Assembly: GCA_029448655.1 (NCBI GenBank)
Contig: JACCLO010000007.1
Coordinates: forward strand, 3,286,001-3,350,000
Origin: Wolfiporia cocos
Taxonomy: Eukaryota > Basidiomycota > Agaricomycetes > Polyporales > Phaeolaceae
Length of the DNA stretch: 64,000 nt
Reading direction: 5' to 3'
Shown here: positions 24,784 through 36,228 of the stretch, in pieces
Position numbering within the stretch: position 1 is the stretch's first letter
How the letters are laid out: each line of letters starts with the position of its first letter
Notes under the pieces: model-generated
The model's input: the letters and a program-made list of their open reading frames with translations, nothing else
What the model was told of the DNA's origin: nothing
The model's database searches: none
Program-made: the position numbers and the translations under genes

Positions 24784-26139
24784 TCGCCGCTGGCAGTGAT
24801 ATCTTGTGGTCTAGCTGGGGAGAGCACGCGTTGAGTGCGGTCGTACGTACTGGGTCCCCCGTTTTCATTTCGGTTTTCATGTCCTCACGACAGAGTGGAA
24901 TGCTTGGCGTGAAACGCATGTGCTGCCTTGATGATCGTTGCGTATATGCGCTCTTGTGGTCCTTTCATGCACATGTCGATTGGCCAGTAGTAGCCCTTTG
25001 CAAGGCAACGATGTATTCAAACTTGTGTCTATGCGCGATAATACCATGCACCGTATGCTAAGTTGACGGCATCTAAGACGTCGATCTCCCGAGACACCGA
25101 TTGTCTATGTTTTGGTGCTCCGCGGCGGTGTGCGCCTCCATCTCAGTTGTGTTTACCGATCCTGCTAACCACCAGAAGGCTCGCCATCTTGCGGCCGCAA
25201 GCTGCCACATCATATAGCCTCCTCGCAACCATCACACAAGCTCGCTGCTACCGGTGATGCGGAGCATGGACGAAGCGACCGCTTTTGTCGACCAGTGGCA
25301 GGATTCCACATCATCTCGCTCGCGCTCGGAAATTGGGGGTGACAAAATGCTCACCATACGGATCGCACATCTTCTAGCTCGACGCTGCCCCACAGGCAGC
25401 GCTCTTTGCTCGGGGAAACGCTCCGGGGATGGCTAGAACCCAATGTCATCTCACAGATCTATCTCACAGATCTTCCCGCAGTTTCGAATAGCCTGCGCGG
25501 ACGAGCATCGTCAACTATCAGCTGCTCATTGGCTGTCGGCGCAATGGTTGGAGCACTTGCTGCTGAAAGTCTCGCGAGAATCCCTTGAAGAGAGGCGCAT
25601 GGCAATTGGTACGAGTCCTAGATGTTGCTCGTTGGCCGCTGCGGTTGCACTCATCCGGTGGTTGAAATCGCAATCGCAGCCGTGGGGGGTGTCCATATCT
25701 CATCGCAGACGTCACAAGCGGCTCAGCTCGACCACTGCTACTACGCGTGAGCGCCTCCATCTCACCTACATCATACTTTGCCGATGCGCAGTCGACGAAG
25801 CCACATCGGCCACGCTTCCGACCGTGTATACCACGCGGGCGATCCAGTGCAGGTTTCAGCGATGCCTACGATAGTATGCCCACGATATCTCGCTGGTGTC
25901 CGGGTCGGCGCGCGAGTGCACGCACCGGGAGCTGCGTGCAAGTGGCTCCCCGCGCTTGGAGGCATGTGCGTCTCGCTGCAGACCGCCGCCGCGCCGTCCA
26001 CCAAGCCCCGGTGCAGGCATGTGGAGCACGCCCTCACCGCGGTACATAAGCATGGAAGCTCCCCCGCAGCTCTCCAGGACTCCTCGTCTCTTCGACCCGT
26101 CCGTTCGTAGCCTTCCGCTCTTCGCCTAACGACTACACG
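24784..26139. other. Intergenic region
   Basis: Overlapping frames on both strands exist because the DNA is GC-rich, but none has a domain or a plausible splice pattern. The last 100 bases carry a TACATAAG run near 26042 and a pyrimidine-rich leader, a likely core promoter for the aspartic protease. Confidence 0.45.
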
Positions 26140-27751
26140 ATGTTCTGCAAAGCTTCCCTGCTCACCGTCGCCCTCGCCCTGGCAGCTTCGGCGATTCCGA
26201 TCGCGGACGACACAGGCATCCGCATTCCGCTGAAGAAGCGGAGCAGCTTGACGCGTCCTGACGGCTCGTTCGACCACGAGGCGGCGCTCCGGCAGCAGAT
26301 CAAGGTGCAGAAGTACGACTTCATCCCCTCGTAGCCGCAAGCAGATGCTTACGCACCGACAGCAAGCACCGCCTGAACCTGATGAAGATCGACCAGAACA
26401 TAGGGCTGAAGAATTACAACCCGACGGCGCACATCCCGCCGCCCGCGACGGTGCCCTCGTCGTCGGCGAACGTGACGCGCCGCCAGAGCGTGTCGCTCAC
26501 GGACCAGGAGTCGAACGCGGAGTGGACGGGCACGATCTCGATTGGCACGCCCGGGCAGGACTTCGTGATCGACTTTGACACGGGCTCGTCGGACCTGTGG
26601 GTGCCGTCCTCGTCGTGCAGCGGCTGCGAGGCGCAGCACTCGTACAACCCGAGCAGCAGCTCGACGAGCAAGGAGCAGAGCGGCACGTTCCAGATCCAGT
26701 ACGGCGACGGGTCGACCGCGTCGGGCCCCATTTACACCGACTCCGGTACGTGTTGTCTGCGTACTGCGGCATTTCGTATGACCGATGCCGTGGTTCTGTA
26801 TTGTAGTGAGCGTCGCGGGTGTGTCTGTGACCGGGCAGTACCTCTCCGCTGTGACCAGCGAGTCGGGTGACCTCGTCGGTGGTCCGAACGACGGGCTCAT
26901 GGGCATGGCCTTCCCCGCCATTTCCCAGCTCGGCCACGTGCGTCTCTCTTTCTCTCCCTCTATCTCATCCGCTGACGTCTCTTTGCTCCTTCGACCGCCG
27001 TGTGCGCTGCAGAATCCGTACTTCTGGACGGCGATCGACCAGAAAGCGGTCTCCTCGGGCGTGTTCGGCTTCAAGCTGTCGTCGAGCGGCGCGGAGCTAT
27101 ACCTGGGCGGGACGGACTCGTCGCTCTACTCGGGCGACATCGAGTACCACGACCTCGCGTCGAGCGCGGGGTACTGGCAGATCGGCGGCGCGAGCGCGCT
27201 CGTGAACGGCAAGACGGTCGTCTCGAACTTTGAGACCATCGTGCGTGCCCCCTCTCCTTGTGTCACGCTCTCGCTCGCTAACGCGGACGCGTGCGCAGAT
27301 CGACAGCGGCACGAGCCTGATGTACGGCCCGCCGGACGCGGTGAAGACGTTCTATGCGGCCATCGATGGCGCGCAGGAGGTCCAGTCGGGCACGTACAGC
27401 ATCCCGTGCGACTCGGTGCCCACCGTCGCGTTCACGTGGGGCGGCAAGACGTGGGAGATCTCCCCGGACGAGTGCGTATCTGCCCTCGGCTTCCCCCATC
27501 CTCGAGCACCGTGCTGACCGTGTGCGCACAGCTTCAACCTCGGCACGCTGAGCGACGGCTCGTGCCAGGCCGCGCTTGGCGGGCAGGACCTCGGGTTCGG
27601 CGACAACGTGTGGCTACTCGGCGATACGTGAGTTTGTGTGCCAATGCTTAGACAATTTGACACTGAGCATTCCGTCGGTAGCCTCATGATGAACGTGTAC
27701 ACCGCATTCTCTGTCGACAACAACGCAGTCGGCTTCGCTGCGCTCTCCTAA
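26140..27751 (+). CDS. Secreted A1 family aspartic protease (polyporopepsin type)
   Basis: The N-terminus MFCKASLLTVALALAASAIP is a clear secretion signal, followed by a basic propeptide. Intron 1 is 26313-26362, joining VQ to NKHRLNLMKID. The mature enzyme begins near SVSLTDQESNAEWTGTISIG. The first catalytic Asp lies in DFDTGSSDLW, the flap Tyr in QYGDGSTASG, and the second catalytic Asp in IDSGTSLMY, where Ser replaces the more common Thr, a change seen in many basidiomycete pepsins. The C-terminal landmark WLLGDTLMMNVYTAFSVDN is followed by NAVGFAALS and a stop at 27751. There are about six introns of 50-70 nt. Known role of the family: extracellular acid proteolysis. All catalytic residues are present, so it should be active. 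Confidence 0.92.
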
Positions 27752-28415
27752 GCATACCCATCCTCTGCCTATTTTTATGACGGCGCCCGAAAGGCGCGAA
27801 CGGACAGTTATGTTTTAGATGACTGACGGACTGAACGATGCTGACGAGCGGGACGATGCACCATACTCCGACGAGTCGAGTACTGTAGGTTGTGTCGGAA
27901 GTGCTGTATTGTATCGCTATCCGCCGACTGCGCTTGGGATGTATTTATCTGCGGCGCCGACGCGCGCAAATTCACGTTTACCTTGTCCGTTTCCCTGCGC
28001 GCAGTGTGTGACGTGCCGCGACACGGCTGGTGAACCGGTACGTGTGGCCGCTTCCAGGTTCTTGCAGCACTCCAAATGTAGGTGCGAGTGCCGGCGTAGC
28101 ACGTCCGCGATATAAGTATTGACAATCACAGATGCAGGTCCATTCGTGAATAGATACAGTACAAGTACGCGCAAGCGAGTAGTCCAGGCAACGTCTACTG
28201 TATCAAGCATATGGCGGGCAGCACACAGAGTCTATCAGGATGGCGCAGCAGTGAGAGTCTTTCGGTCAGGCTGTTACAAGTGGGGCGTAAGGCATGAAGC
28301 GGCCAGTGTCCATCGCGGTCAAGTCCTTGGTCTCTCGTTCGTCGTCGTACACTCGTGTCGGCTCTTGGTTTGCGCTCCTATGGGCCCAGCGCACGATGGC
28401 GGACATGCCCGTGTC
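27752..28415. other. Convergent intergenic region
   Basis: This is the shared 3' flank of the aspartic protease and the minus-strand secreted protein gene. No other feature is recognisable. Confidence 0.55.
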
Positions 28416-29822
28416 TTAGTCCACGACGAAGGTCAGGTTCTATGCGTGCACGAGCGTTAGTGCGAGGATGCGGGTTGGACATGGGACATGAGAAAAGGGG
28501 GAAAGGGGTAAGGCGGGGAGGGGGATGAGAGAGTGAGATGGGGGATGGGAGATGGAGATGAAAAATGAAAAATGAAGAATGGAAAAGGAGAGACGCACCA
28601 CAGGCACGGCGGTGCCGAACATGTCCGTGAATGCGCTAAGGTCGCCAGTGAGGAAGAGGGCGGCGGACGCGGCGTCGTATGCGAGCTGGGTCTTCGGTAT
28701 TTCTGCAATATTGTCAGTCAGCGGAGGTGTCAACGGCAATGTCCATGTTCCTATTGTCTTCGTGCGAGCCGACCAGAGGACAGAGAGTCGGGGAGGAGAG
28801 CGCACGGCGGACGCGGTGCTTGCCGCCGGGGCGCCTCCTCCCCCGTCCCCTCTCCTCCCCTCTCCTCTCCCCGGTAGGGAAGAGGAAGAGTACTCCACCA
28901 CCGGCACGAAAAGGAGAATGGCAAGGCAAAGAGGACTTACCGCCGTTCGGGTCGACCCACGCGGCACTTATCAGGCCATTTATGTCGAAGAGCCAGATTG
29001 CGCTCTCAGTGTGAACGGAGACACTGGAGGCGGCGGTGAAGGAGTTGGGAAGGAGCATTGGCGGAGACGATGCGGGCGCTGTGTGGATGGGGGTCGATGG
29101 AGGGTGAGGAGAAGGTGTGCGCGTGCGTTCGATAGTGCGTCAATTCGTCGCGCATCCAAGAAGTGAACAAGGAAATGAAAAAAGTTGATCAGCTTCTCCT
29201 CTCTTCCCGAGAAAGTCGTGAATGGCGGAGCTCACATTGCTGCGTGCCGCCGAGGTACGCATACGCGCTCGAGCCGGGCGCGAGCGCGCCGTCGGGGGAC
29301 GAGAAGCCCGCGATCCCGCCGAGGTAGGGGTAATCCGCGATCCCGTTCAGCGCGACGAGGTCCACGGGATGCCCATCCGCGCCCGCGCCCGCACACGCGG
29401 CGTACTGCACGCGCAGCGCGTCCGACGCGTTCGCCGTGACGCCGTACTCGCCAAACGCATTGGGCACGCGCCCGACGAGTGTGCCCGGCGCGACGTCCGC
29501 GCCCGCGACGCGGATCGTGCCCGTCACGCTCGGGCACGGCGCGGAGGACGCGCGCGGCGCGAGGCGGGCACCTGTGTCGCGTGTTCTGTGAGCAGGAAAA
29601 TGGAAGGGAAATGGTGGACGCACCGCGGCGGAGGCGCGGGCGGTTGGGCGTGAGCCCCCGCGCGAGGCGCTGGGCGTTCGTGAGCGGGTCGCGGTCGCGC
29701 ACGCGGAGCGGGCGCAAGGCGGCGTCTGGGTTCGGGGTGGGCGCACGCGCAGGCGTCGGGGTGTTGGCTGCTGCTGCTGCTGCGGCGAGCGCGGCAAATG
29801 CGAGAGAGGGCGTGAGGCGCAT
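28416..29822 (-). CDS. Small secreted protein, paralogue A
   Basis: Five exons run from ATG 29822 to TAA 28416. The signal peptide is MRLTPSLAFAALAAAAAAAN; an upstream ATG at 29870 would only add residues before it. A propeptide-like region contains DPLTNAQRLARGL. The mature part reads VTGTIRVAGADVAPGTLVGR, PNAFGEYGVTANASDALRVQ and LGGIAGFSSPDG, then NSFTAASSVSVHTESAIWLF, ALFLTGDLSAFTDMFG and finally VNLTFVVD. Uncharacterised secreted proteins with this layout (LTNAQRLARG, FGEYG, ESAIW and LTGD..AF blocks) are frequent in Agaricomycetes, with no assigned function. The first exon-intron boundary at 29624/29623 and the second exon from 29571 are clear GT-AG pairs. The closest relative is the copy at 36229-37675. 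Confidence 0.75.
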
Positions 29823-30254
29823 GGCGAGCGGTGCGGGCGCGGAGAGGAAAGGAGCGTGGGCTTTGAGCAAGGCCGCGGACAGGGGCGGCGTGCATTGTCT
29901 GGTCTGGTGCGTGGAATAAGAGGAGGCGGCGTGCGGCTGTGGCGGCAGGAGCGGTGGTGAAAGCGTCCGGGGCTAGAGTGGCAGGCACGCGCAGTGGCTT
30001 GGCGCGCCTTGTCCCTCGGAGTGGCTGGTGTTTGAGCGGTGGGTGTGCGAGGGAGTGTGTGCGCCCATGCGTAGACAGAGCGCATACGATAGCGTATGTA
30101 CGGCGGTGCATATACACAGAGCGACTTTGCCCCCAGGCGGCCGCCACAGCGCCCCCGCCACATCCTTCGCTGCAGCCGCCACAGGGGCCGTGCCCAAATG
30201 CAGGCGCTAAATCTCTGGATCTCGCCCTGATCACCGGTGCGATGCAAGTTGGCT

Positions 30255-30560
30255 CTCGGACGCACAAGACGCGTCGCGGCTCCGATCAGGGGGATCGCGC
30301 GTATGTGGTGCGCGCTCGGCGCTGGAGGAGCGTCTGGAGTTGGGGTGGCTAGTTTGCAGCCGTGCGCGGCGCGGGGAATGAGGGATGCTAAGAAAAGCAC
30401 AGTGGACGAGAGGAGGAGGCGGAGCGATCAGGTGCACGGTGGGAGAAAAGGAAAGGGAGGGTGGTGCGGGAATGGAGAGGAGGGGAACTGAGGGGAAGGC
30501 AAAAATGAGAGCGCGACGTCAAAACCTCCTTAGACATGAGCTTCAAGTCTATGCTCTCGA
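30255..30560 (+). repeat. Direct repeat block 1
   Basis: This block, upstream of secreted paralogue A, matches 35565-35875 in the same orientation at roughly 80 percent. Shared strings include TCGCGGCTCCGATCAGGGG, GCGCTGGAGGAGCGTCTGG and GCGGGAATGGAGAGGA. The pair brackets the Crinkler-type gene and an AT-rich LTR-like segment. The rest of 29823-30644 is the promoter side of paralogue A and shows nothing else. Confidence 0.75.
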
Positions 30561-30644
30561 GTTGCGTTCACAATACCTAATTATACATCATCCTCAATCA
30601 TACAAAGTCATGTCCACACAGCAGTCCAACCTCACTCAGCCTTT

Positions 30645-33600
30645 TCATCTCGAACCTTCTGCATCGTCCGCTGGACGTTTCTTCCCAAAACCGTAACACT
30701 CAGGTCCCCTTATCCACAACGCCTTCATGCCCTTGATCACATCGAGGTTTTCCGGACGAGGGAGTTCGGTGAACATATTGCGGGATTGGAGCAGATTGGC
30801 GTAGACATGTTGGCTCCTGACGACGCTGTAGACGGCCCGAGAGCAGCCGTGGATATACAGGCTATAACGCAAGTGGGCAGGCGCGGCAGGGGGGGATTCA
30901 CGACTCTTCTCCCCGCCGATGATCACTGTTGAAGGAGTAGAAGGGATGACCAATGAAAGAGGAGAGGGTAGGTCCGGGGGAAGTGGTGTCTGCGTCGCTT
31001 CCCGTCCCTCCCCCTCGTTCTCCATCGGAGGATGCTGAGATCCCCCAGTGTACTTCTGTGTCTGTACAGGCTGAATGCCGAGGTCCATGACGATAGCGAT
31101 ATATGGCCGCCGTTCAGTTCGAGCGCTGACTTCAGGGAAGAAATGGACGGCAGCTTCGTCGATGGCGACTTGCGCGATGGTGCTCGATTCCACGCGATTC
31201 TTGACCTGAATGAGCAGGGCGGTCATGCGCTCCTCACAAACCGTCGCAGTCGAGTTTTCGTTATCAAGGAAGATCGGGATGACGATATCGATTACCGGCT
31301 GTTGCGGGCAGCACTGGAACGCCATCCCGCGGAGCATGGCCAGGAAGGCAGCGGCGCTGGTCGAGGCCGAATCGTCGCCGGCGCGACCAAAGTGAGTGAA
31401 GCGGACTTTTGCATATTTGAATGCGTCCTCCATCGACTCCCCTAGCGTGCTGTCGGGCTTCATGGTCTTAATTCTCTCCCAGTGCTCTTCCCCAAGGAGA
31501 GCTACCAGGAAGTCCTTCACAAGCACAGCTCGGCTGTAGTTAATGGCTGCTTTCAACGCAGACGCACCTTTGGGCCCAACTTGAGAGCGAATCTGAGCTT
31601 TGTCGAGAGCGAGGGTCAAGAGCAATCGAGCAACCAATTCCCCACGATCGCCCCTTAATATCAGACCGCTCTTCGTGTGTTTCCACAGCATCTCTGCGAT
31701 AGTATCGTCATCATTTTCCTGTTCCTCTCGGATTGTGGCCATGATGCGCGCAGCGGCTTCTGCGAGGAGAGGTTCGGACAAATATGCTGAATAGGAGTAC
31801 TCTCGGTGGGCAGGAACACATAAGGCAATCCGCATGTGACTCTCAATGAGACGTTGCAGCACGATGTTCGCGTCTCGATGGGGCCCGAAGTCCAGCATGA
31901 TGCGCATGTCTAGAACAGCAAGCTCCTGGAGTTCGCGCGAAGACGGTAAAAGTTGCAAATTGGGAGCGGAAGGAGGAGCAAGCGAAGCGCTGCAAAGCAA
32001 CTTCTCGCGCGCAAAGTCACGATCCCTGCCCGGATGCTGTGACAGCCAGACTTATACCGTGACCAGAACCTGAACGACAATGTTTCATGAAAAACCGACT
32101 CATCAAAGAACGAAGGGATCGGATATCGGATTGTTAACGTACAGCGGACGACCAAAGTTGGACTGGAACTCTGGAGTGCTCAATGCGTCCACAGTATATT
32201 GATCCTCAGAGACAGGAAAAAAATCCGGATGGCAGTCGAAGGGTAGTTCGGTATAAGGGGGTTGTAAGGCCTCAGCTTGGGTACGATCAGACGGCATCTT
32301 CTCATGAATTGGAGCATATTTCGCTAGAAGGGAGGTCGTCGACAGGAAAAGTCCAATAATCTTCGACAATTTGAAGGCGTCGAGGGCGCTGACGAGACCA
32401 TCGTAGTATGTGCTGGGGTCATTGGTTTTGTGCTCGAATAGAACGTGGCTCTCGTCAAAATAGAGAACAATTACATTGTCCGCCTTCTCCAAGGGATGGA
32501 TGGCTTCTTGCAATTGCTGAACAGGCCGTTCCACTGCCTCCGACGCACAATCGCGGAAATGTTTCTAATACGGAACATCAGTCATGACAGTTTGCTCTGA
32601 GCTGCTTCGTCCAACTCACTCCCGTGGCCATTAGATGCTCCATCCAATGCTCCTCACGAGACTTCTGAGCACGGGACACATCAGCATCAAAATCATGTAT
32701 GTGACCGAGATATGGCAACGAGACTGACCGATGAACTTGTCGCGAATAGGCCCTTGGTAGCGGATGCCTGGCAACGAGTCAATCATTGGTCATTCGGAGT
32801 GAAGGTGTATGCGTTGCGTGTACATCGGGGTGAGGTGGAGACCCGTGTGTAGTGTGTTTTTCCAATCGAGCGATCTACAGTTCGAGCAAATGTTAGCGTC
32901 CAACAGGAAACGCACAAAAGACCCGATACGTACCTCTTTCTGTACGCGCTCTCGAGTCTCGTCAAGTACATCCTTCAGTATAGCGGACACTCCCCCGACC
33001 GCGAGCCGGTACAAGGATGCACGGTTGCCATTTGCGTCGAGATAACCACGCCAAACAGAAGGCGATAGTCGTGGAGAATCGCCCCGAATACGGTTGACCT
33101 CTTTTGCAACAACGCTGAACAAGGAGGCAAAGAACACGAGATATTCAGCAACGACGTGATTGCGCTTAGGGTGCTTAGTCACGATGCCGGAGGTGAAATG
33201 CGCCCGAATGACTTTATCAGATGCGGGGTAGGTCGCTATACGAAACCGGAAATGGATGAACGACGGTTGCCGATCGAAAGTGATCGCACACCGTCATCTA
33301 CCCCAATTGGTGCAAGCTTGAACGGTAGCGTGAAAATGTATCTGGCCATCTCGTCCACCATCCGGGATTTGCCTGTACCGGAACTCTGAACGATCGGCAT
33401 GGTGTTGGAGTAGGGCTTTTCCATGTTGCCCGAAATGTGCTCTACCGTATTGACGAGGCGCACAGCGGCGTCGCCGACATAACGGACCGTCCAAGCCCTC
33501 ATGGTCGCTGAGGGAATAGTGAGCTATGTATATTGATACTGTAGTACAAGATGAGTAGAGTACCCTCTCCTGTCAATACAACGCGGTCAATTGTGTATAT

Positions 33601-34211
33601 TCTGGTCAGATGATGGTGATAGCTCACTAGAGTCTTCCGAGATCCACGACGTCCTGGAGGCTGGACGTTGGAGGAGAGAATGAAAATGGATCATTGACAG
33701 GCAAAGGAGAGTATAAAGCCTAGTACTTACGTTCCACCCATGACTCGAGAATGAGCTTGACAATGTTGTTAGACTGGACGAGAGCAATAAATTTGGCATG
33801 GTCGCAGAGGACGCGCTCGCCCGCTCCCCACCAATATCGTGGAGCCTTCCAAAACTCGTCGCGGGCTCTCTCGCTGGTAAACTTGAGGACTCTGACGGCG
33901 AGTTCGGGATCGTCAGGAAGACATGTGCGGGCGAACCCGTAGTTTCTTCTGGCATGCTCGGACTCGGGGCGGTTACACCATGCTTGTATTTCACTCATAA
34001 TCGTGTCCAATTGAGGGTCTAATGAACGCTGTTCCAGTCCAGCAGGGTCTGGACGCATGACAGGGCAGGGTCTGGACGATCTGACCATGGGTGTGAGGAC
34101 AATTTCATTCTGATCATCCTCCGAAACGGGCTCAGAGTCGAGCTTTTGTCGTTTAGCCAGTGCACGAGAAGATGCAGCGGGCGGGGGCAAGTGTGAACGT
34201 CGCTGGGACAT
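30645..34211 (-). CDS. Crinkler-type P-loop NTPase fused to PD-(D/E)XK nuclease domain
   Basis: Starting at ATG 34211, the N-terminal region is polar (AKRQKLDSEPVSEDDQNE). The NTPase has a Walker A in QSSGTGKSRMVDEM and a Walker B in VIVLYFDESHVL, followed by LSALDAFKLSKIIGLFLSTT and the FGRPLY landmark. The C-terminal long exon (32000-30645) ends the protein and carries VIDIVIPIFLD and MTALLIQVKNR, which fit the Asp and Q-x-K elements of a restriction-endonuclease-like fold. This NTPase-REase order is that of the Crinkler/RHS-type effector class expanded in Agaricomycetes; in fungi the role is unproven, with genome conflict or hyphal interaction proposed. Introns are 50-70 nt. The junctions after about 33730 and around 32140-32030 are the least certain, but no unavoidable stop was met. 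It is not preceded by a visible signal peptide. Confidence 0.7.
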
Positions 34212-34325
34212 GGTAGGCAATCGTATGGCAACTTTGGAGAGCTCGTACGGAGATGATGGGTGGCAAGTCTCAACTTGCCACTCATAGAAATAGAAATATA
34301 AGAATGGCCCCGGCAAAATGACTAA

Positions 34326-34341
34326 GCCGGCCATGGCCGGC
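34326..34341. repeat. Perfect 16 bp palindrome upstream of the Crinkler-type gene
   Basis: GCCGGCCATGGCCGGC at 34326-34341 is self-complementary and lies about 115 bp upstream of the predicted start at 34211. It could be a dimeric factor site; that is inference from position only. Confidence 0.35.
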
Positions 34342-34561
34342 CTTCGGCGCCTATCGTTTCTGGGAGCCGCATCGTCGGCACAGATGCCTTTGGACAACGA
34401 TACTGTATTGGACGCGAGCATTGGCCGGCGGCTGAACAATCGGAACGACCGCGTCCTATTTGCATACGCGACTCGGCCCCCAACGAGTGTGGGGCATCGG
34501 CCGTCCTATGTTCTCGTGCCTACATCTCACACCTCTTGCTGTCTTCCGGCTATTGTTCCGA

Positions 34562-35265
34562 TGCTGGTATATCAGGATTTAAGAACCAATCATAATAAAT
34601 TCCAAACCAATCCACATTCCAAACGGTTCAATCCAACAATAACTCAGTTCTATCTGAACCCTCCAATAAAATCCATAAAGCAATAGCACCGATAAATTCA
34701 TTTATAACAGAAGCCCCAAGAAGACGAACTCCATACCACTATCACAACATAACAGAAGCCCTAGGAAACATTCTAATAATCCCAGTGCCACAAGGATACC
34801 ACAAGGCGACATTCAAACATAAGGTTTAACAAGTTCCTGATCTTCCAGAGATATATTTAGTCAAAAGCCACACAAGAACTAATTTCGCTGCTTTCATTAA
34901 TTCACACTTCACAGAAGCATTCCTGAGAATATCAGAACCACCTATACATTCCAGGAAGCATTCATATAATTCTAACTCAATCACAATTCAGGGATCAGTA
35001 GAACACACATGGTTACCACACATCGCAGATCCCAGTCATATTACATCCACCACAAATCCCAGAAACCCTTGACAAAGGTTTAACGAAGTCTATTAGCCTT
35101 AGTTCACTACCCAGACACCGCTAAACCATTACAGGTATACGAGACACATAGGGACACACACAGACTCATGTATATATAGTAGAAACCCACCAAGCCTGAT
35201 CCTCAGCTTGGTTTTAATCAAGTAACATCCTACTCAGTCCTCTTGTGTCTGGGCTCGGTCTGACA
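34562..35265 (+). mobile_element. AT-rich LTR-like remnant
   Basis: This segment is much richer in A and T than the neighbouring genes. It begins TGCTGGTATATCAGG, has a TATATATAG box near 35175, and ends TCTGACA at 35265. It is followed directly by TGGTAGAGTCGG, which resembles a tRNA primer-binding site of Copia-type elements. No gag or pol is visible downstream, and the opposite LTR is missing, so it would be a truncated element. The remainder up to 35564 shows no gene. Confidence 0.4.
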
Positions 35266-35564
35266 TGGTAGAGTCGGTAGGGGTAGAATCACATGCTACA
35301 ATCGAAAACGTGTGAATGGTACAAGTTCTCCTCCACACCGCATCTGTGCACTAAGAAAGGCGACATCAGGTTCCAGCACCTTTATGTAAACAGCCATCAC
35401 TCCCGACGACGACGCTAATTGTGACACCCTCATTAACTCCTCCCTTCATTCGGATGCTAGGAAGTACCGAGAAGTACTCCAGGAAGAGTTCCTAGCGAGC
35501 ACAATTATGATAAACTCCATAATGACGATGTTTTTTTGACAAAATGTGATTTTACTAAATCTCG

Positions 35565-35875
35565 CACGCCCGAGACGCATCGCGGCTCCGATCAGGGGAA
35601 TCGCGCGTATGCGTATGTAGCGCGTGCTTGGCGCTGGAGGAGCGTCTGGGGTTGGGCTAGTCAGCGGTCGTGCGCGGCGCTGGGAATGGGGGATGCTAAG
35701 AGAAGCACAATGGACAGGAGGAGGAGACAACTTGGCGATCAGGTGCGCGGTGTGAGAAAAGAAAGGGAATGTCAGAGAGGGGTGGCGCGGGAATGGAGAG
35801 GATGGGAGCTGAGGGGAAGGGAAACACGAAACGCGACGTCAGAATCTCCTTGGACCTGAAGTCTGATCGCTCGGC
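35565..35875 (+). repeat. Direct repeat block 2
   Basis: This is the partner of 30255-30560, in the same orientation, here located about 350 bp beyond the 3' end of secreted paralogue B. Divergence of about one in five bases shows that the duplication is not recent. Confidence 0.75.
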
Positions 35876-36228
35876 GCAAGTATTTAATCCACATGTCCAT
35901 CGCGGACGTCGCGGCGTCCATCCGGGTTCTTTACGCGTGGTGCGCCGAATGCATACAGGACCACCAGACGGCCGATCAGAATATGCGAGCGACAGACATC
36001 GACCCAAGACCCTCACACATGTCTCGGCGCAGAGTGCTGAGTGCTGATCGACAATCTGTGATTGCCCGGAACGCGCGAAACGATACGCGCAGTAACATCG
36101 TAGCGTACACTGGGGAGAGAATAGATAGATAATAAATATAGGCCGGTGGCGGATCGTCCGTATCGCTGACGGCGAGGAGGCGCGTGGGGCGATGGCGGGT
36201 AGGCGCGCGGAGGTGTAGGCGAGCGGGC

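Noticed and set aside
29222..30352. Long GC-rich frames on both strands around secreted paralogue A
   Set aside because: They are shadows of the real exons; signal peptide and family blocks fit only the chosen minus-strand exons.
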